Shown one piece after another: positions 8,431 through 16,654 of a stretch of 64,000 bases of DNA (positions are counted from its first letter, which is position 1; each line of letters opens with the position of its first letter). The notes beneath the pieces are model-generated. The model made no database searches, had not been told where the DNA came from, and was given only the letters and a program-made list of their open reading frames with translations. Source of the stretch: Chitinophaga ginsengisegetis (lineage in GTDB: Bacteria > Bacteroidota > Bacteroidia > Chitinophagales > Chitinophagaceae); NCBI RefSeq assembly GCF_900168065.1, contig NZ_FUZZ01000001.1, positions 806,001-870,000 of the forward strand. Direction: 5' to 3'. The translations under genes and the position numbers were made by a program.

Positions 8431-8471
8431 GTAAAGGGCTACCTCTCAAAAATAGAGCGGTAGCCCTTTAC
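8431..8471 (-). terminator. Rho-independent terminator of the ABC exporter operon
   Basis: A 13-bp perfect stem (GTAAAGGGCTACC at 8431-8443, its complement at 8459-8471) with a 15-nt loop. On the minus strand it is followed by a run of eight T. It lies 5 bp after the stop of the permease gene. Confidence 0.88.
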
Positions 8472-8476
8472 TGTAC

Positions 8477-9502
8477 TCAGGTACGTATTTCCCTTCGCAT
8501 AAAAAGATAGTAGGAAAGCGCAAAGCACACCACGGTGGCGGCAATTAAACCGCTTACCTGCGGCCATACTACCAGCAGGCTTTCCCGCACAGAAAGCGGC
8601 GAAGGAATGGCGCCGGCCATCTGCTCCATCGTGAGAGGCCCCAGGCTGCGGACGGAAGGCATCAGCAACGTGGTGGTGGCATCGGTATAAAGCTGGCTTG
8701 GTATAAAGCGCAGGAAGGTTAAAATAATCCTGTTGTAGGCCAGCAACTGATCCTGGCTCAGCACATCGGGATCGGGCAGGAATGCTTTTACGATGATATT
8801 CAGCAACACCTGGTAAAAGACCGTAAAGAACAGCCAGATGGCGATAGCCGTTAATGCGGAAGTAGCCGTTTGCCGGAACTTTACAGACAACAGGATGGAA
8901 AGGTTAAGCCAGAACGATACATAGATAACACTTAACACCACAAAACACAGGATACGCATCACTTCCGAAGGTTCTATCCTTACCCCGGTAATAATGAGGC
9001 CGCCGCCTATCATCAGTAAGTTCAGCGACAGGAAAAGGGTGCTGACAACAATCAGCGAGGCCACAAATTTTGCATTGATCACCGAATCGCGGTAAACCGG
9101 TTGCGCCATCAGCCGGATGAGGGTACCGTTGGATTGCTCGGAGTTAATGGCGTCGAAGCCAAGACTGATACCCAGCAACGGTCCCAGGAAACCAATAAAT
9201 ACGTGGAAAGGAGGAAGTGTGCCATCCGTTGTGGTGAGTAGCTTCAGGTATAAAAACAACCTGTCGGGATCGCCCGCATTGGCCACCGCCTTGCTGATAT
9301 TGGTCATAGACACATACATGGAGCCCAGGAAAGTAAGCAGTATCAGCAAAGCTAAAATGATAAACCGCCAGCTGCGTACCTGGTCGGCTACTTCCTTGCG
9401 CACCATCACAGAAAATGGATTGGGTACGCTGCTTTGTTTTTTCTCAACGCTTTTTGAACCTGCCGAAAAAAGACCGTTGAAATAAGCCACCTGACTTTTC
9501 AT
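8477..9502 (-). CDS. ABC-2 type permease
   Basis: Inner-membrane component of an ABC exporter, 341 residues with about six hydrophobic segments (first at about 45-65, last near the C-terminus). The region ISLGFDAINSEQSNGTLIRL, followed by MAQPVYRDSVINAKF, is characteristic of ABC-2 permeases. The start overlaps the end of the ATPase gene by 59 bp, so the pair is translationally coupled. With the NEW3 protein upstream, this forms a three-gene exporter unit. The cargo is unknown. Confidence 0.88.
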   Translation of the reverse strand: MKSQVAYFNGLFSAGSKSVEKKQSSVPNPFSVMVRKEVADQVRSWRFIILALLILLTFLGSMYVSMTNISKAVANAGDPDRLFLYLKLLTTTDGTLPPFHVFIGFLGPLLGISLGFDAINSEQSNGTLIRLMAQPVYRDSVINAKFVASLIVVSTLFLSLNLLMIGGGLIITGVRIEPSEVMRILCFVVLSVIYVSFWLNLSILLSVKFRQTATSALTAIAIWLFFTVFYQVLLNIIVKAFLPDPDVLSQDQLLAYNRIILTFLRFIPSQLYTDATTTLLMPSVRSLGPLTMEQMAGAIPSPLSVRESLLVVWPQVSGLIAATVVCFALSYYLFMRREIRT

Positions 9503-10463
9503 TGGATGTATTTTCCTTTAAATTATTTTCAAAATATTGTTGATAGATTTCATCGAGGCCATAGCTTTTCTGTTGCACACCGGTAACATCAAAGCCTTTG
9601 CCTACAAAGAAACGTACAATGCCGGGCGTGATATCTTCCTGGCCGGAGATCTCCACTACTGCCCCATCGACGGTTACTTTACTCACCGCCTGCATTTGCA
9701 GGAGATCCTTTTCCAATGCGCCGGTATCGCCCACCGGTGTTTTTACGGTTACCTGCACCACATAGGGCGCTGCCTGGAATAAGTTGGCCGCCAGCGTTTC
9801 AATATTGCCTTCTGCCAGTAGCCGTCCACCAACGAAGATGCCTACACGATTACACACCTGTTGCACCTGGTGGAGATGGTGGGACGACAGCAATATGGTG
9901 AGGCCCTGACGTTCGTTTAATTGCCTGATGAGTTCCAGGAAATCCCTCACGCCGGTAGGATCAATACCCAGCGTGGGTTCATCGAGGATAATCACTTCGG
10001 GCTGTTTGATCAGTACTTCCGCCAGGCCGAGCCGCTGTTTCATACCGCGGGAGAAGACGCCTGTTTTTTTATGTATGGCTGCACCGAGGCCCACTTCCTC
10101 CAGCATATTCCGCGCAACGTCTGCCACTGTTGTTTCAGGAATACCATTGAGCCGCCCTATGTAGGTAAGGTTTTCCAATGCGGTTAATTCATTGTAAAAA
10201 CCAACGCTGTCCGGCATATAGCCAACTTTGCGTTTTACCGGGATCGGATTCCTGGAGGCATTGATACCGCAGATACGCGCCTCTCCGGCCGAGGGTTCTG
10301 TGAGGCCGAGGAGCATTAATATGGTGGTTGACTTGCCCGCACCATTGGGTCCGAGCAGCCCGAATATTTCGCCTTTCCCGATGGACAGATGCAGGTTGTC
10401 CACTGCTTTTAAAGAGCCGTAGTATTTGGTCAGCCCATTCATTTCAATAATTGGATGTTCCAT
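9444..10463 (-). CDS. ABC transporter ATP-binding protein
   Basis: Cytoplasmic ATPase of 339 residues partnering the downstream ABC-2 permease. Walker A GPNGAGKST, signature FSRGMKQRLGLA (SRGMKQR in place of the usual LSGGQ), Walker B VIILDEPTLGIDP and the switch His in LSSHH are all present, so it should be active. A C-terminal domain of about 110 residues (CcmA/DrrA-like) follows. It starts 6 bp after the NEW3 gene stop. Confidence 0.93.
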   Translation of the reverse strand: MEHPIIEMNGLTKYYGSLKAVDNLHLSIGKGEIFGLLGPNGAGKSTTILMLLGLTEPSAGEARICGINASRNPIPVKRKVGYMPDSVGFYNELTALENLTYIGRLNGIPETTVADVARNMLEEVGLGAAIHKKTGVFSRGMKQRLGLAEVLIKQPEVIILDEPTLGIDPTGVRDFLELIRQLNERQGLTILLSSHHLHQVQQVCNRVGIFVGGRLLAEGNIETLAANLFQAAPYVVQVTVKTPVGDTGALEKDLLQMQAVSKVTVDGAVVEISGQEDITPGIVRFFVGKGFDVTGVQQKSYGLDEIYQQYFENNLKENTSNEKSGGLFQRSFFGRFKKR

Positions 10464-10469
10464 AAGCTG

Positions 10470-11336
10470 CTATCTCCTGCCATATTTACGGATAAGGTAA
10501 TAAACGGCGCCAAGCGCAGCTACTATCACCAGTATACCCAGCCATCCTGTGAGTGCAGATGTTTTTACCGTCATGCGGAAAGCTGCCGTAGAAGAGGCAT
10601 TCGGGTTTTTAACAGAGAAGTTTGTAACATAATCTCCTGCCAGCGTTTTATCGGGTACGCTCAGTGTGGCGATTACCTCTGCATCTTTTCCGGGTTCCAG
10701 GCGGGTAATAGTGGAAGGAACAAAAGCGGCTTCCCATTGCGGGGGCGCCTGCCCGGAGAGGTCCAGATTATCGAGCGTAATAGTGCCCGTATTCTTCACC
10801 AGCAGGTGAATCTCTTTCCGGTTTCCTTCGGTCACTTCGTCGCTGAGCCGCCCGGATGGCGTGGTGAGTGTAACCGTGTAGGTGCCCTTCACTACTGCCT
10901 CGAGGTTTAACCGGGCAGAATCTGTTCCGGTAACAGCCAGCACCGGGATATTGTATTTACCGGGTTTTGTTTCTATAGCAGGATTAATTTCCAGGGAGAT
11001 GTCCTGGGTCTTTTCTGAATCGATATTCAGTGATGTTACCTGTACGCCTTCCACTTTGAAGGAGGAACTCCATCCCGGGGGCAGGCTTGCAGAAAGTTGA
11101 TAGACACGGGATGCAGCAGCTCCGTTATGAAGCCTGGTGTTGTAGGTAAACGTGGTGTTGGTGGCAGCTTCCATGTTGATGAGCCTTGCCGTAAAAGGTG
11201 GCGACGAATGATTGTTTACCTGGGCAGATCCCTGTTTACTGCATAACATGGATACAAGAAGAAAACAAAAGAGAGAATGCGGATTCAGCTTAATCCGCCT
11301 GCGATGGTGGTTGTTCCGTGCTGACATTGCTAACAT
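10470..11336 (-). CDS. NEW3-domain membrane-anchored exported protein
   Basis: 288-residue exported protein with an N-terminal signal segment (about 20-39) and two Ig-like beta-sandwich repeats of NEW3/COG1470 type (TRLHNGAAASRVYQLSASLPPGW; VKNTGTITLDNLDLSGQAPPQWE). One C-terminal transmembrane helix (about 262-280) ends in a positive tail (RKYGRR). The beta domains thus face the periplasm and are tethered to the inner membrane. NEW3 proteins are often encoded with ABC-2 exporters as here, probably helping cargo recognition or assembly (inference). Confidence 0.82.
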   Translation of the reverse strand: MLAMSARNNHHRRRIKLNPHSLFCFLLVSMLCSKQGSAQVNNHSSPPFTARLINMEAATNTTFTYNTRLHNGAAASRVYQLSASLPPGWSSSFKVEGVQVTSLNIDSEKTQDISLEINPAIETKPGKYNIPVLAVTGTDSARLNLEAVVKGTYTVTLTTPSGRLSDEVTEGNRKEIHLLVKNTGTITLDNLDLSGQAPPQWEAAFVPSTITRLEPGKDAEVIATLSVPDKTLAGDYVTNFSVKNPNASSTAAFRMTVKTSALTGWLGILVIVAALGAVYYLIRKYGRR

Positions 11337-11540
11337 TAGATTAATAAATAATAATTATATTCTGATGAAATAATAGCTATTTACTTCCCCATACAGCTGT
11401 GGAGAATAATGATCCGATGTTTCTAAACGGCGGCCAATTTAACAAGAAATATTAAATGCAATTGCAAAAAAAATGTGAAAATTCCGGGGTAGATTGCGGG
11501 TGCTGCACCTGCAGGCCTTCTTTTTAAACCTGATAAAAAA

Positions 11541-12209
11541 ATGCCGAAGACCCACATCTCTGTTTATTACAGTTGTTATGATACCCCCTTGCCCGCAGAC
11601 ACTTTCAGCCGGCTGGTGTCCGTGCTGCCTGAAGATGCAAGGCCCGGTATATACAGGTACAGACGTTGGGAAGATGCGCATGCCGCTTTGCTGGGAAAAC
11701 ATTTGTTGCTATACGCATTCCGGCGCCTGCACCTTGACTATACACTTGCTGATATCCGATACACTCCTTATAAACGCCCGTATATTAAGGGGGCGCCCGA
11801 TTTCAATATTTCCCATTCCGGTAATATTGCAGTATGTGCCATTGCCGGCAAAGGATATGTGGGTATTGATATTGAAAAGCCCGTTCCACTGCATGTTGAA
11901 GATTTCCGCCAGCAGTTTACCCCGGAAGAATGGGACGCCATCCGTAATGATCCGGCGGCGCCTGAAATATTCTACCGGTACTGGACCCGGAAAGAGGCGG
12001 TATTAAAAGCTGCCGGCACCGGTTTGAATGAAGCGCTGCATGAGCTGAATACCATAGATGATACCGTTTCCTATCATCAGCACACCTGGCAACTGAACCC
12101 GGTAACCATCATTCCCGGCTATATATGTCACCTGGCATCGAACGAAATGGATACCGTTATTAATACCCATGCCGTGAGTATCAGTGAACTGGTATCGATG
12201 TACGTATAA
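11541..12209 (+). CDS. 4'-phosphopantetheinyl transferase, Sfp type
   Basis: Cytoplasmic enzyme of 222 residues that moves phosphopantetheine from CoA to carrier proteins of polyketide, peptide or fatty-acid synthases. Signatures: KRPYIKGAPDFNISHSG, VGIDIEK (Mg-binding Asp and Glu) and FYRYWTRKEAVLKAAGTGL. Length fits the Sfp/Gsp class. No carrier protein or synthase gene lies in this window, so the client is elsewhere. It stands alone, divergent from the NEW3/ABC operon. Confidence 0.92.
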   Translation: MPKTHISVYYSCYDTPLPADTFSRLVSVLPEDARPGIYRYRRWEDAHAALLGKHLLLYAFRRLHLDYTLADIRYTPYKRPYIKGAPDFNISHSGNIAVCAIAGKGYVGIDIEKPVPLHVEDFRQQFTPEEWDAIRNDPAAPEIFYRYWTRKEAVLKAAGTGLNEALHELNTIDDTVSYHQHTWQLNPVTIIPGYICHLASNEMDTVINTHAVSISELVSMYV

Positions 12210-12361
12210 CACCCCGGTGTGTAGCGTATCATCTCCATAAAACACTTAAAGACATTCCTTTATCACCCCCTTTAAATAATTGATATTCAAGCGACAAGGG
12301 AACAGGCCGCTTTTTTTGGTGCGGTATTGGTTTCCACACCTGCACATCAAATCGTATTACT

Positions 12362-12733
12362 ATGACCAGGAAAATCCTCATCACAGAAAGCGAAGTTGAT
12401 ATAAAACTGCTTTTATCATCATTGCTTAAAAAGCATTACCAGATATCCTTTGTGAATGATGCAAAGCTATTATTGGAAGGAGCATTTGAGAAACCAGACC
12501 TGTTTATTTTAAACAGTCAGCTACCGGACCATAATATACTGGAAGTATGCAGACGCCTGAAATCAGATATTAACACCAAAGAAATACCGATACTGATCAT
12601 TTCCGCATCAGAAGATATTGACTCTCTTATGGAAGCATGTCCGGGCGATGATTTTATCAGGAAACCATTTTCAGGGTCTGAATTACTGGCGAAGGTACAC
12701 AGTGCTATTAATACAAATATTACCAGCAAATAA
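12362..12733 (+). CDS. Single-domain receiver protein lacking the phospho-Asp
   Basis: Stand-alone CheY-like fold of 123 residues. The receiver layout is intact: beta1 KILITESE, the switch Ser in LIISAS and the invariant Lys in FIRKPF. The phospho-acceptor position, however, reads ILNSQLP with Asn51 in place of Asp, and the acidic pair is Glu9/Glu11. It therefore probably works as an unphosphorylated pseudo-receiver. There is no output domain. A strong terminator follows. No kinase is adjacent; the two hybrid kinases at 33.7-39.5 kb are distant. Confidence 0.83.
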   Translation: MTRKILITESEVDIKLLLSSLLKKHYQISFVNDAKLLLEGAFEKPDLFILNSQLPDHNILEVCRRLKSDINTKEIPILIISASEDIDSLMEACPGDDFIRKPFSGSELLAKVHSAINTNITSK

Positions 12734-12749
12734 TTGCGCTGTTTTGTAT

Positions 12750-12792
12750 GAGCTATAAAGCTAACGAACCATTAGCTTTATAGCTCTTTTTT
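12750..12792 (+). terminator. Strong terminator between convergent genes
   Basis: A 15-bp perfect stem (GAGCTATAAAGCTAA at 12750-12764, complement at 12772-12786) with a 7-nt loop and six T on the plus strand. It ends the pseudo-receiver gene and touches the stop of the convergent DUF4386 gene. Confidence 0.88.
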
Positions 12793-13510
12793 ATGCGCTG
12801 ATCTTTCCGGTGGGACTTTCCTTTGCACCCATTATCAGCAGCCAGAAACAAGTTCCTATTTCAGCAATACTGGCGGGTAATCTTATAAAAGAGGAGATAC
12901 CCATTGCATCATAATGAGGCAAAAGCATCGCTCCGGAAAAATCCAGCAGGTACCCCACGCAACCGGCCATCAGCAGTATTCCCAGTATTTTAGGCAGAAA
13001 ACCCGATTTAAATACCAGGTAACCAAAAGGAAACAGCCAAAGCCCCCAGAAGATCTTCAGAATCAGAATTCCGGAGTTGTACAGGTTGAGGTAAAACATG
13101 ACCTGTGCCTGCAACTGATCATTGGTAAACACCTTCAGGTAGCTGTCGTCCCCTACCAGGTTGAGGACCGCAAATTTGTTCAGGACATTGACAAAAGACA
13201 CCGGTACACTTATCACTGCCAGGATAACCATCAGTTTGGCCCAGTTGCCGTTAACCGTTTTGAGTAACCGGTACAGGGCCAGTGGTAAAAACAGGAAGAA
13301 GGTGTAGCAAACCAGGCTGCTTACTATACCAAGCCGGAATAAAAATTCAGCGGTCTTTATATTCAGGACCGTAGCAGGCGCATTATCCCATACAATGAGT
13401 TTGGAGGGAACATAGGCTAAACTGAAGATCCCGGTCAATACAACGACCAAATACAGTAAGCCGGCTATTCTTGCGGTTTTCTTATTAGAAAAGGATGCTT
13501 GTTTGTTCAT
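12791..13510 (-). CDS. DUF4386 family membrane protein
   Basis: Inner-membrane protein of 239 residues with about six hydrophobic helices. The N-terminal KKTARIAGLLYLVVVLTGIFS is the usual opening of DUF4386, and the middle LYNSGILILKIFWGLWLFPFG and GFLPKILGILLM are also typical. Function is unknown. It is monocistronic: the 3' end meets a terminator, and about 360 bp without a gene lie upstream. Confidence 0.85.
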   Translation of the reverse strand: MNKQASFSNKKTARIAGLLYLVVVLTGIFSLAYVPSKLIVWDNAPATVLNIKTAEFLFRLGIVSSLVCYTFFLFLPLALYRLLKTVNGNWAKLMVILAVISVPVSFVNVLNKFAVLNLVGDDSYLKVFTNDQLQAQVMFYLNLYNSGILILKIFWGLWLFPFGYLVFKSGFLPKILGILLMAGCVGYLLDFSGAMLLPHYDAMGISSFIRLPASIAEIGTCFWLLIMGAKESPTGKISA

Positions 13511-13873
13511 CAGGTCAGAGAATATTCAGCGGGATTTCCACTGGTAAATAAATATACAAAATCCTGCCAATTGAGGATAACTCTTTATTGGAATAACCGG
13601 GGATATACCGGGAGATGGCGGTACGATGGCAGTAGGCATAGCTTTACCGTGCCTTCAAGGTGGACTTGATCAGGAGTTGTGTTTTAGATAAGATGCTTTC
13701 GATAAAACGGTAAAAAGAAGACTTAAAATGTAGTTTCCGGGGAGAATTTATGCAGATATAGTGCATTCGTTTATGGGGAACCGGGTGATTTGGCACTTAT
13801 GCGCATAACGGTTCACGAAGAAAGATACTTCGTTGTCAAAAAAAATCATTTTCAATCAGGAGAAAAAGCTGCC
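13511..13873. other. Intergenic stretch without recognisable gene
   Basis: About 360 bases between the start of the DUF4386 gene and the 3' end of the hypothetical gene at 13874. I saw no convincing reading frame, RNA or hairpin. A short frame beginning at 13790 runs into the complement of the next gene and looks like a shadow. The promoter of the DUF4386 gene should lie here. Confidence 0.5.
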
Positions 13874-14647
13874 TCACTCCCGCTGCCGTTGAACCTCCGG
13901 GTGTTTGGGGCGGGGAATACCGTTGTGTGTTTCCGGCTGAAGAGACAACAGCTTTCTTACATCCGGAACGCTGTTTTTCTTCAAACGCTTTTGTTTGGTG
14001 GAAGCCGGCGGCAACACTGCCATTATATCCGCGGCGAAGAAACGGCGGTTTGCTGTTGCATCTGTTCCTTTAATGCTTCTTACCTGTAAGATGATGAGCA
14101 GCATTCCTTTTCCCGGGGTGGCGGTATCCAGCTCCATGCCACTGAAAGGCTGGTTTAAGTTGATAGTGGCTGTTGTGCTGCTGCGGCCTGTGATCCGGCG
14201 CTCTTTGAAACTAATGCGTACTGCCGTAACCGTGATTTCCAGGTGGGAGAAATTTTCCTGCGACGGCAACGTTTGCGCCGGTATGCGTACCACTCCCCGT
14301 TGTGACACCACCGGCTGCTGACAGAAGAACTGCTCTGTACCGGTATAGCGGTTTATGCGGAACCCTTCTATGCCGCGGAGCGATTCGCTGTTTGTTTGGA
14401 TCAGCGCTTTGTTCAGGCGGTTAACGAGCGAACCGTCGTGGTGAATATGCAACTCCGGGACGATGGCCCGCCGGATCAGTTTTCCTTTCCTGCTGGCGAC
14501 GCCAAAATTCCTTGAAGCCTGCCGGGTAGCGGCGGTTTGCCTTACTGCTTCCGGCATGGTGCGAACGAAATAATTTCCGTTCCTCCGGTATCCGATGATA
14601 TTGCCCAGCTTACCGGTAAAGCGGAGCAACCCGATTTGTTTTGCCAT
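13874..14647 (-). CDS. Conserved Bacteroidota hypothetical protein
   Basis: Unrecognised 257-residue, very basic protein with no signal peptide or membrane helix. The opening LLRFTGKLGNIIGYRRNGNYFVR resembles a family of Bacteroidota proteins starting MAKQxGxxxxTGxxGNxxxY of unknown function. Residues 30-70 are rich in Arg and Lys. The middle (110-190) looks beta-rich, with alternating hydrophobics. The tail is Lys/Arg/Pro rich and lacks structure. There is no informative neighbour. Confidence 0.65.
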   Translation of the reverse strand: MAKQIGLLRFTGKLGNIIGYRRNGNYFVRTMPEAVRQTAATRQASRNFGVASRKGKLIRRAIVPELHIHHDGSLVNRLNKALIQTNSESLRGIEGFRINRYTGTEQFFCQQPVVSQRGVVRIPAQTLPSQENFSHLEITVTAVRISFKERRITGRSSTTATINLNQPFSGMELDTATPGKGMLLIILQVRSIKGTDATANRRFFAADIMAVLPPASTKQKRLKKNSVPDVRKLLSLQPETHNGIPRPKHPEVQRQRE

Positions 14648-14717
14648 AGGGGTTAACTTTTGTTTTTAAAATGATGAAATAAACAACAACAATGGATGCG
14701 GGAGGAATGCAGAAAAA

Positions 14718-15233
14718 TTAGTCTTTCCTGCCATGTCCTTTCCCGTTATTGCCCTTGTTGCCTTTGTCTTTATAGCCCTTGTTATCTTTTCCTTCTTTGT
14801 ATTTACCATTCTTTGGGTGTCCTTTTACCACGTAATATTTTTCATCGTTGCTGTAACGGATGATCTCTTGCTTGCCATAGTTACCTTTATACTTTCCGTA
14901 TTTGCTGCGGTACACATCCGGATGAAGGTATGGCTTAGGTTCATTGACTACCACTTTATACCCCCTGTTTAAATCGTAATGGTAGCTGGCGGGTAATGAT
15001 GGCGCAAAGATCCATCGTCCGCCGTTGAGGTATATAAAGCGTCGTTCAGGCACATAATAATAGGCATCCACATCGGGCAGATAGTAGTATTCTGCATAAT
15101 CGTAACCTACAGGGCCCCACAAAGGCTGGTTGCCGATGTTAACGTTTACATTTACCCTTACCTGCGCATAGCTGTTATTTCCGAAGAACAAACCAGCTAT
15201 GGCCAAACAAGTGACTATTAATATCTTTTTCAT
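14718..15233 (-). CDS. Secreted Tyr-rich protein with Gly/Lys-rich tail
   Basis: Exported 171-residue protein: signal peptide 1-23 ending NSYAQ, then VRVNVNVNIGNQPLWGPVGYD, a Tyr-rich globular part (about 45-120), and from about 140 a low-complexity tail of Gly, Lys, Asn and Asp repeats (GNKGNNGKGHGRKD). Similar small secreted proteins are common in Chitinophagaceae and Sphingobacteriaceae. Function is unknown; the basic tail may hold it to the cell surface or to polyanions (inference). Confidence 0.75.
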   Translation of the reverse strand: MKKILIVTCLAIAGLFFGNNSYAQVRVNVNVNIGNQPLWGPVGYDYAEYYYLPDVDAYYYVPERRFIYLNGGRWIFAPSLPASYHYDLNRGYKVVVNEPKPYLHPDVYRSKYGKYKGNYGKQEIIRYSNDEKYYVVKGHPKNGKYKEGKDNKGYKDKGNKGNNGKGHGRKD

Positions 15234-15321
15234 GACCTTGTTATTTATAACCGTGTAGGTCCAAATGGAATGCCAATTTGCAGAATCCGCTATTCACAGG
15301 CGGTTTTTACGGATGAAGCGG

Positions 15322-15499
15322 CTATCGCCGGAAGCGTTTTTTGTTTACAAATTCTTTGAAGAAGTGGTCTCTGAAGGCGTTGCCAATAGGGATTTCGTGT
15401 TTGCCGGTATATACGGTATTATTATCAGATGAAGCTATATGATTAACATTAACAATATATGACTTACTGTTTCCTTCTATCGGGTATTTTTTTAATTCA
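15322..15499 (-). pseudogene. LytTR DNA-binding domain relic
   Basis: About 58 codons in frame with, and directly after, the stop of the GNAT gene at 15502, with no start codon of its own. The translation contains ELKKYPIEGNSKSYIVNVNHI and, later, IPIGNAFRDHFFKEF. These match the second half of a LytTR domain (hKSYIVNxxxI ... xxIPIGxxYxxxF). It ends in a stop at 15322-15324. The receiver domain and the first half of LytTR are missing, so this is a remnant of a LytR/AlgR-type regulator. Recognised by eye only. Confidence 0.62.
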
Positions 15500-15501
15500 C
15501 T

Positions 15502-16029
15502 TCATCTCCAATTCTCTTTACTGATTTCATAGACAAAATTTAGCCTGGGTGCTTCTCCAAAATAAGTCACCTCTTCCTCGGCAATTTTTTCTGCACCAAT
15601 ACGGCCAATGGCAATTTGTGAACGGATGTTGTTTGCGCCGATATGGAAATAAACCTTTGATACGAATTGAAAAACATAATCCAGCATGATCGCTTTTACT
15701 GATTGGTTAATCCCCTTTCCCCAACATGAGGTAGCGTAAAACGTATAACCTATAAATAAGCTGTTATCCTGTTCATTATAGTTATAAATCCGTGTACTTC
15801 CTATAATGTTCCCGGTGGCTTTGTCCACTATTTTAAATGCTCCTTTGCTTTGCATTGCCCCATCAAAGAATACCTGGAATACTTCTCTTTTCCAACGATC
15901 CTGATTAGGGTGCTGCCGCCATATTTCCGGGTCCGATGCTACGGCATATAAAGCTTCAAAATCTTTTTCTTCCAACGGGTAAAGAATTACTTTGTCGTTT
16001 TCAAGTATGGGCTGTGTATTGAAAATCAT
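15502..16029 (-). CDS. GNAT acetyltransferase (RimJ/RimL-like)
   Basis: Cytoplasmic 175-residue acetyltransferase of the acetyltransf_3 group: ENDKVILYPLEEKDFEALYAV at the N-terminus, IIGSTRIYNYNEQDNSLFIGYTF in the middle, and GKGINQSVKAIMLDYVF as the acetyl-CoA binding loop. The target is unknown; relatives acetylate protein N-termini or small molecules. It overlaps the upstream GNAT gene by 4 bp (ATGA), so both form one operon. The two genes look more AT-rich than their surroundings. Confidence 0.85.
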   Translation of the reverse strand: MIFNTQPILENDKVILYPLEEKDFEALYAVASDPEIWRQHPNQDRWKREVFQVFFDGAMQSKGAFKIVDKATGNIIGSTRIYNYNEQDNSLFIGYTFYATSCWGKGINQSVKAIMLDYVFQFVSKVYFHIGANNIRSQIAIGRIGAEKIAEEEVTYFGEAPRLNFVYEISKENWR

Positions 16030-16556
16030 TTGTCGGAATTTAGAATTTTTTTCATCATGATATCTGTCTGCTCATCATCTCCCAGTTTGAAAATATGCTT
16101 ATCAAACTCCACGAAACCATTTTTCGTGTAAAAATTTATTGCTCTTTGATTTTCTTCCCAAACACCTAACCAAACATAGTGCGCATTTATCTGCGTGGCA
16201 ATTTGCATCGCCTTTTCATAAAGTAATTGTCCGACTTTTTTACCATGAAACGCCTGTAACACATAAATCCGTTCAATTTCAAGCGCTTTATCGTCCTGTA
16301 GTTCTGTTTGTGATTGTCCTGCATTCAGTTTCAAATACCCGATTACGTTATTATCAAATATGGCAAAATAAAAGGAGGAGCCTTCATTATTCAATTCGGC
16401 AGTCAGTTTTTCTGAGGTAAAACCTTCTTCCAAATATTTAGTCATATTTTCTTCGGTGTTTCCTGCCGAAAATGTTTCGTAAAAAGTTCGCCGGCCTATT
16501 TCCTGTAATGCCGCAATGTCGTTCAGCGTTACTTTTTTGATTACTATATCTCCCAT
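16026..16556 (-). CDS. GNAT acetyltransferase (PaiA-like)
   Basis: Cytoplasmic 176-residue acetyltransferase: VTLNDIAALQEIGRRTFYETF near the start, IERIYVLQAFHGKKVGQLLYEKA as acetyl-CoA site, and the late motif AINFYTKNGFVEFDKHIF. The Q-x-x-G-x-x form is degenerate (FHGKKVG) but within family range. PaiA-type relatives acetylate polyamines; the substrate here is unproved. First gene of a two-GNAT operon. Confidence 0.86.
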   Translation of the reverse strand: MGDIVIKKVTLNDIAALQEIGRRTFYETFSAGNTEENMTKYLEEGFTSEKLTAELNNEGSSFYFAIFDNNVIGYLKLNAGQSQTELQDDKALEIERIYVLQAFHGKKVGQLLYEKAMQIATQINAHYVWLGVWEENQRAINFYTKNGFVEFDKHIFKLGDDEQTDIMMKKILNSDK

Positions 16557-16654
16557 ATTACCTGTTCATTTTGGCGTCGAAATTACTTTTAAATTGGATT
16601 ACACTTGTAGTCCAGTTTAAATAAAATGGGTAGTCCAGTTTTAGCGCAGCTTTT

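Noticed and set aside
9444..9502. Possible frameshift at the 59-bp overlap of ABC ATPase and permease
   Set aside because: Both proteins have complete domains and normal lengths, so translational coupling explains the overlap.
13790..14089. 99-codon plus-strand frame in and beyond the 13.5-13.9 kb gap
   Set aside because: Most of it is the complement of the hypothetical gene at 13874, with no good family match.
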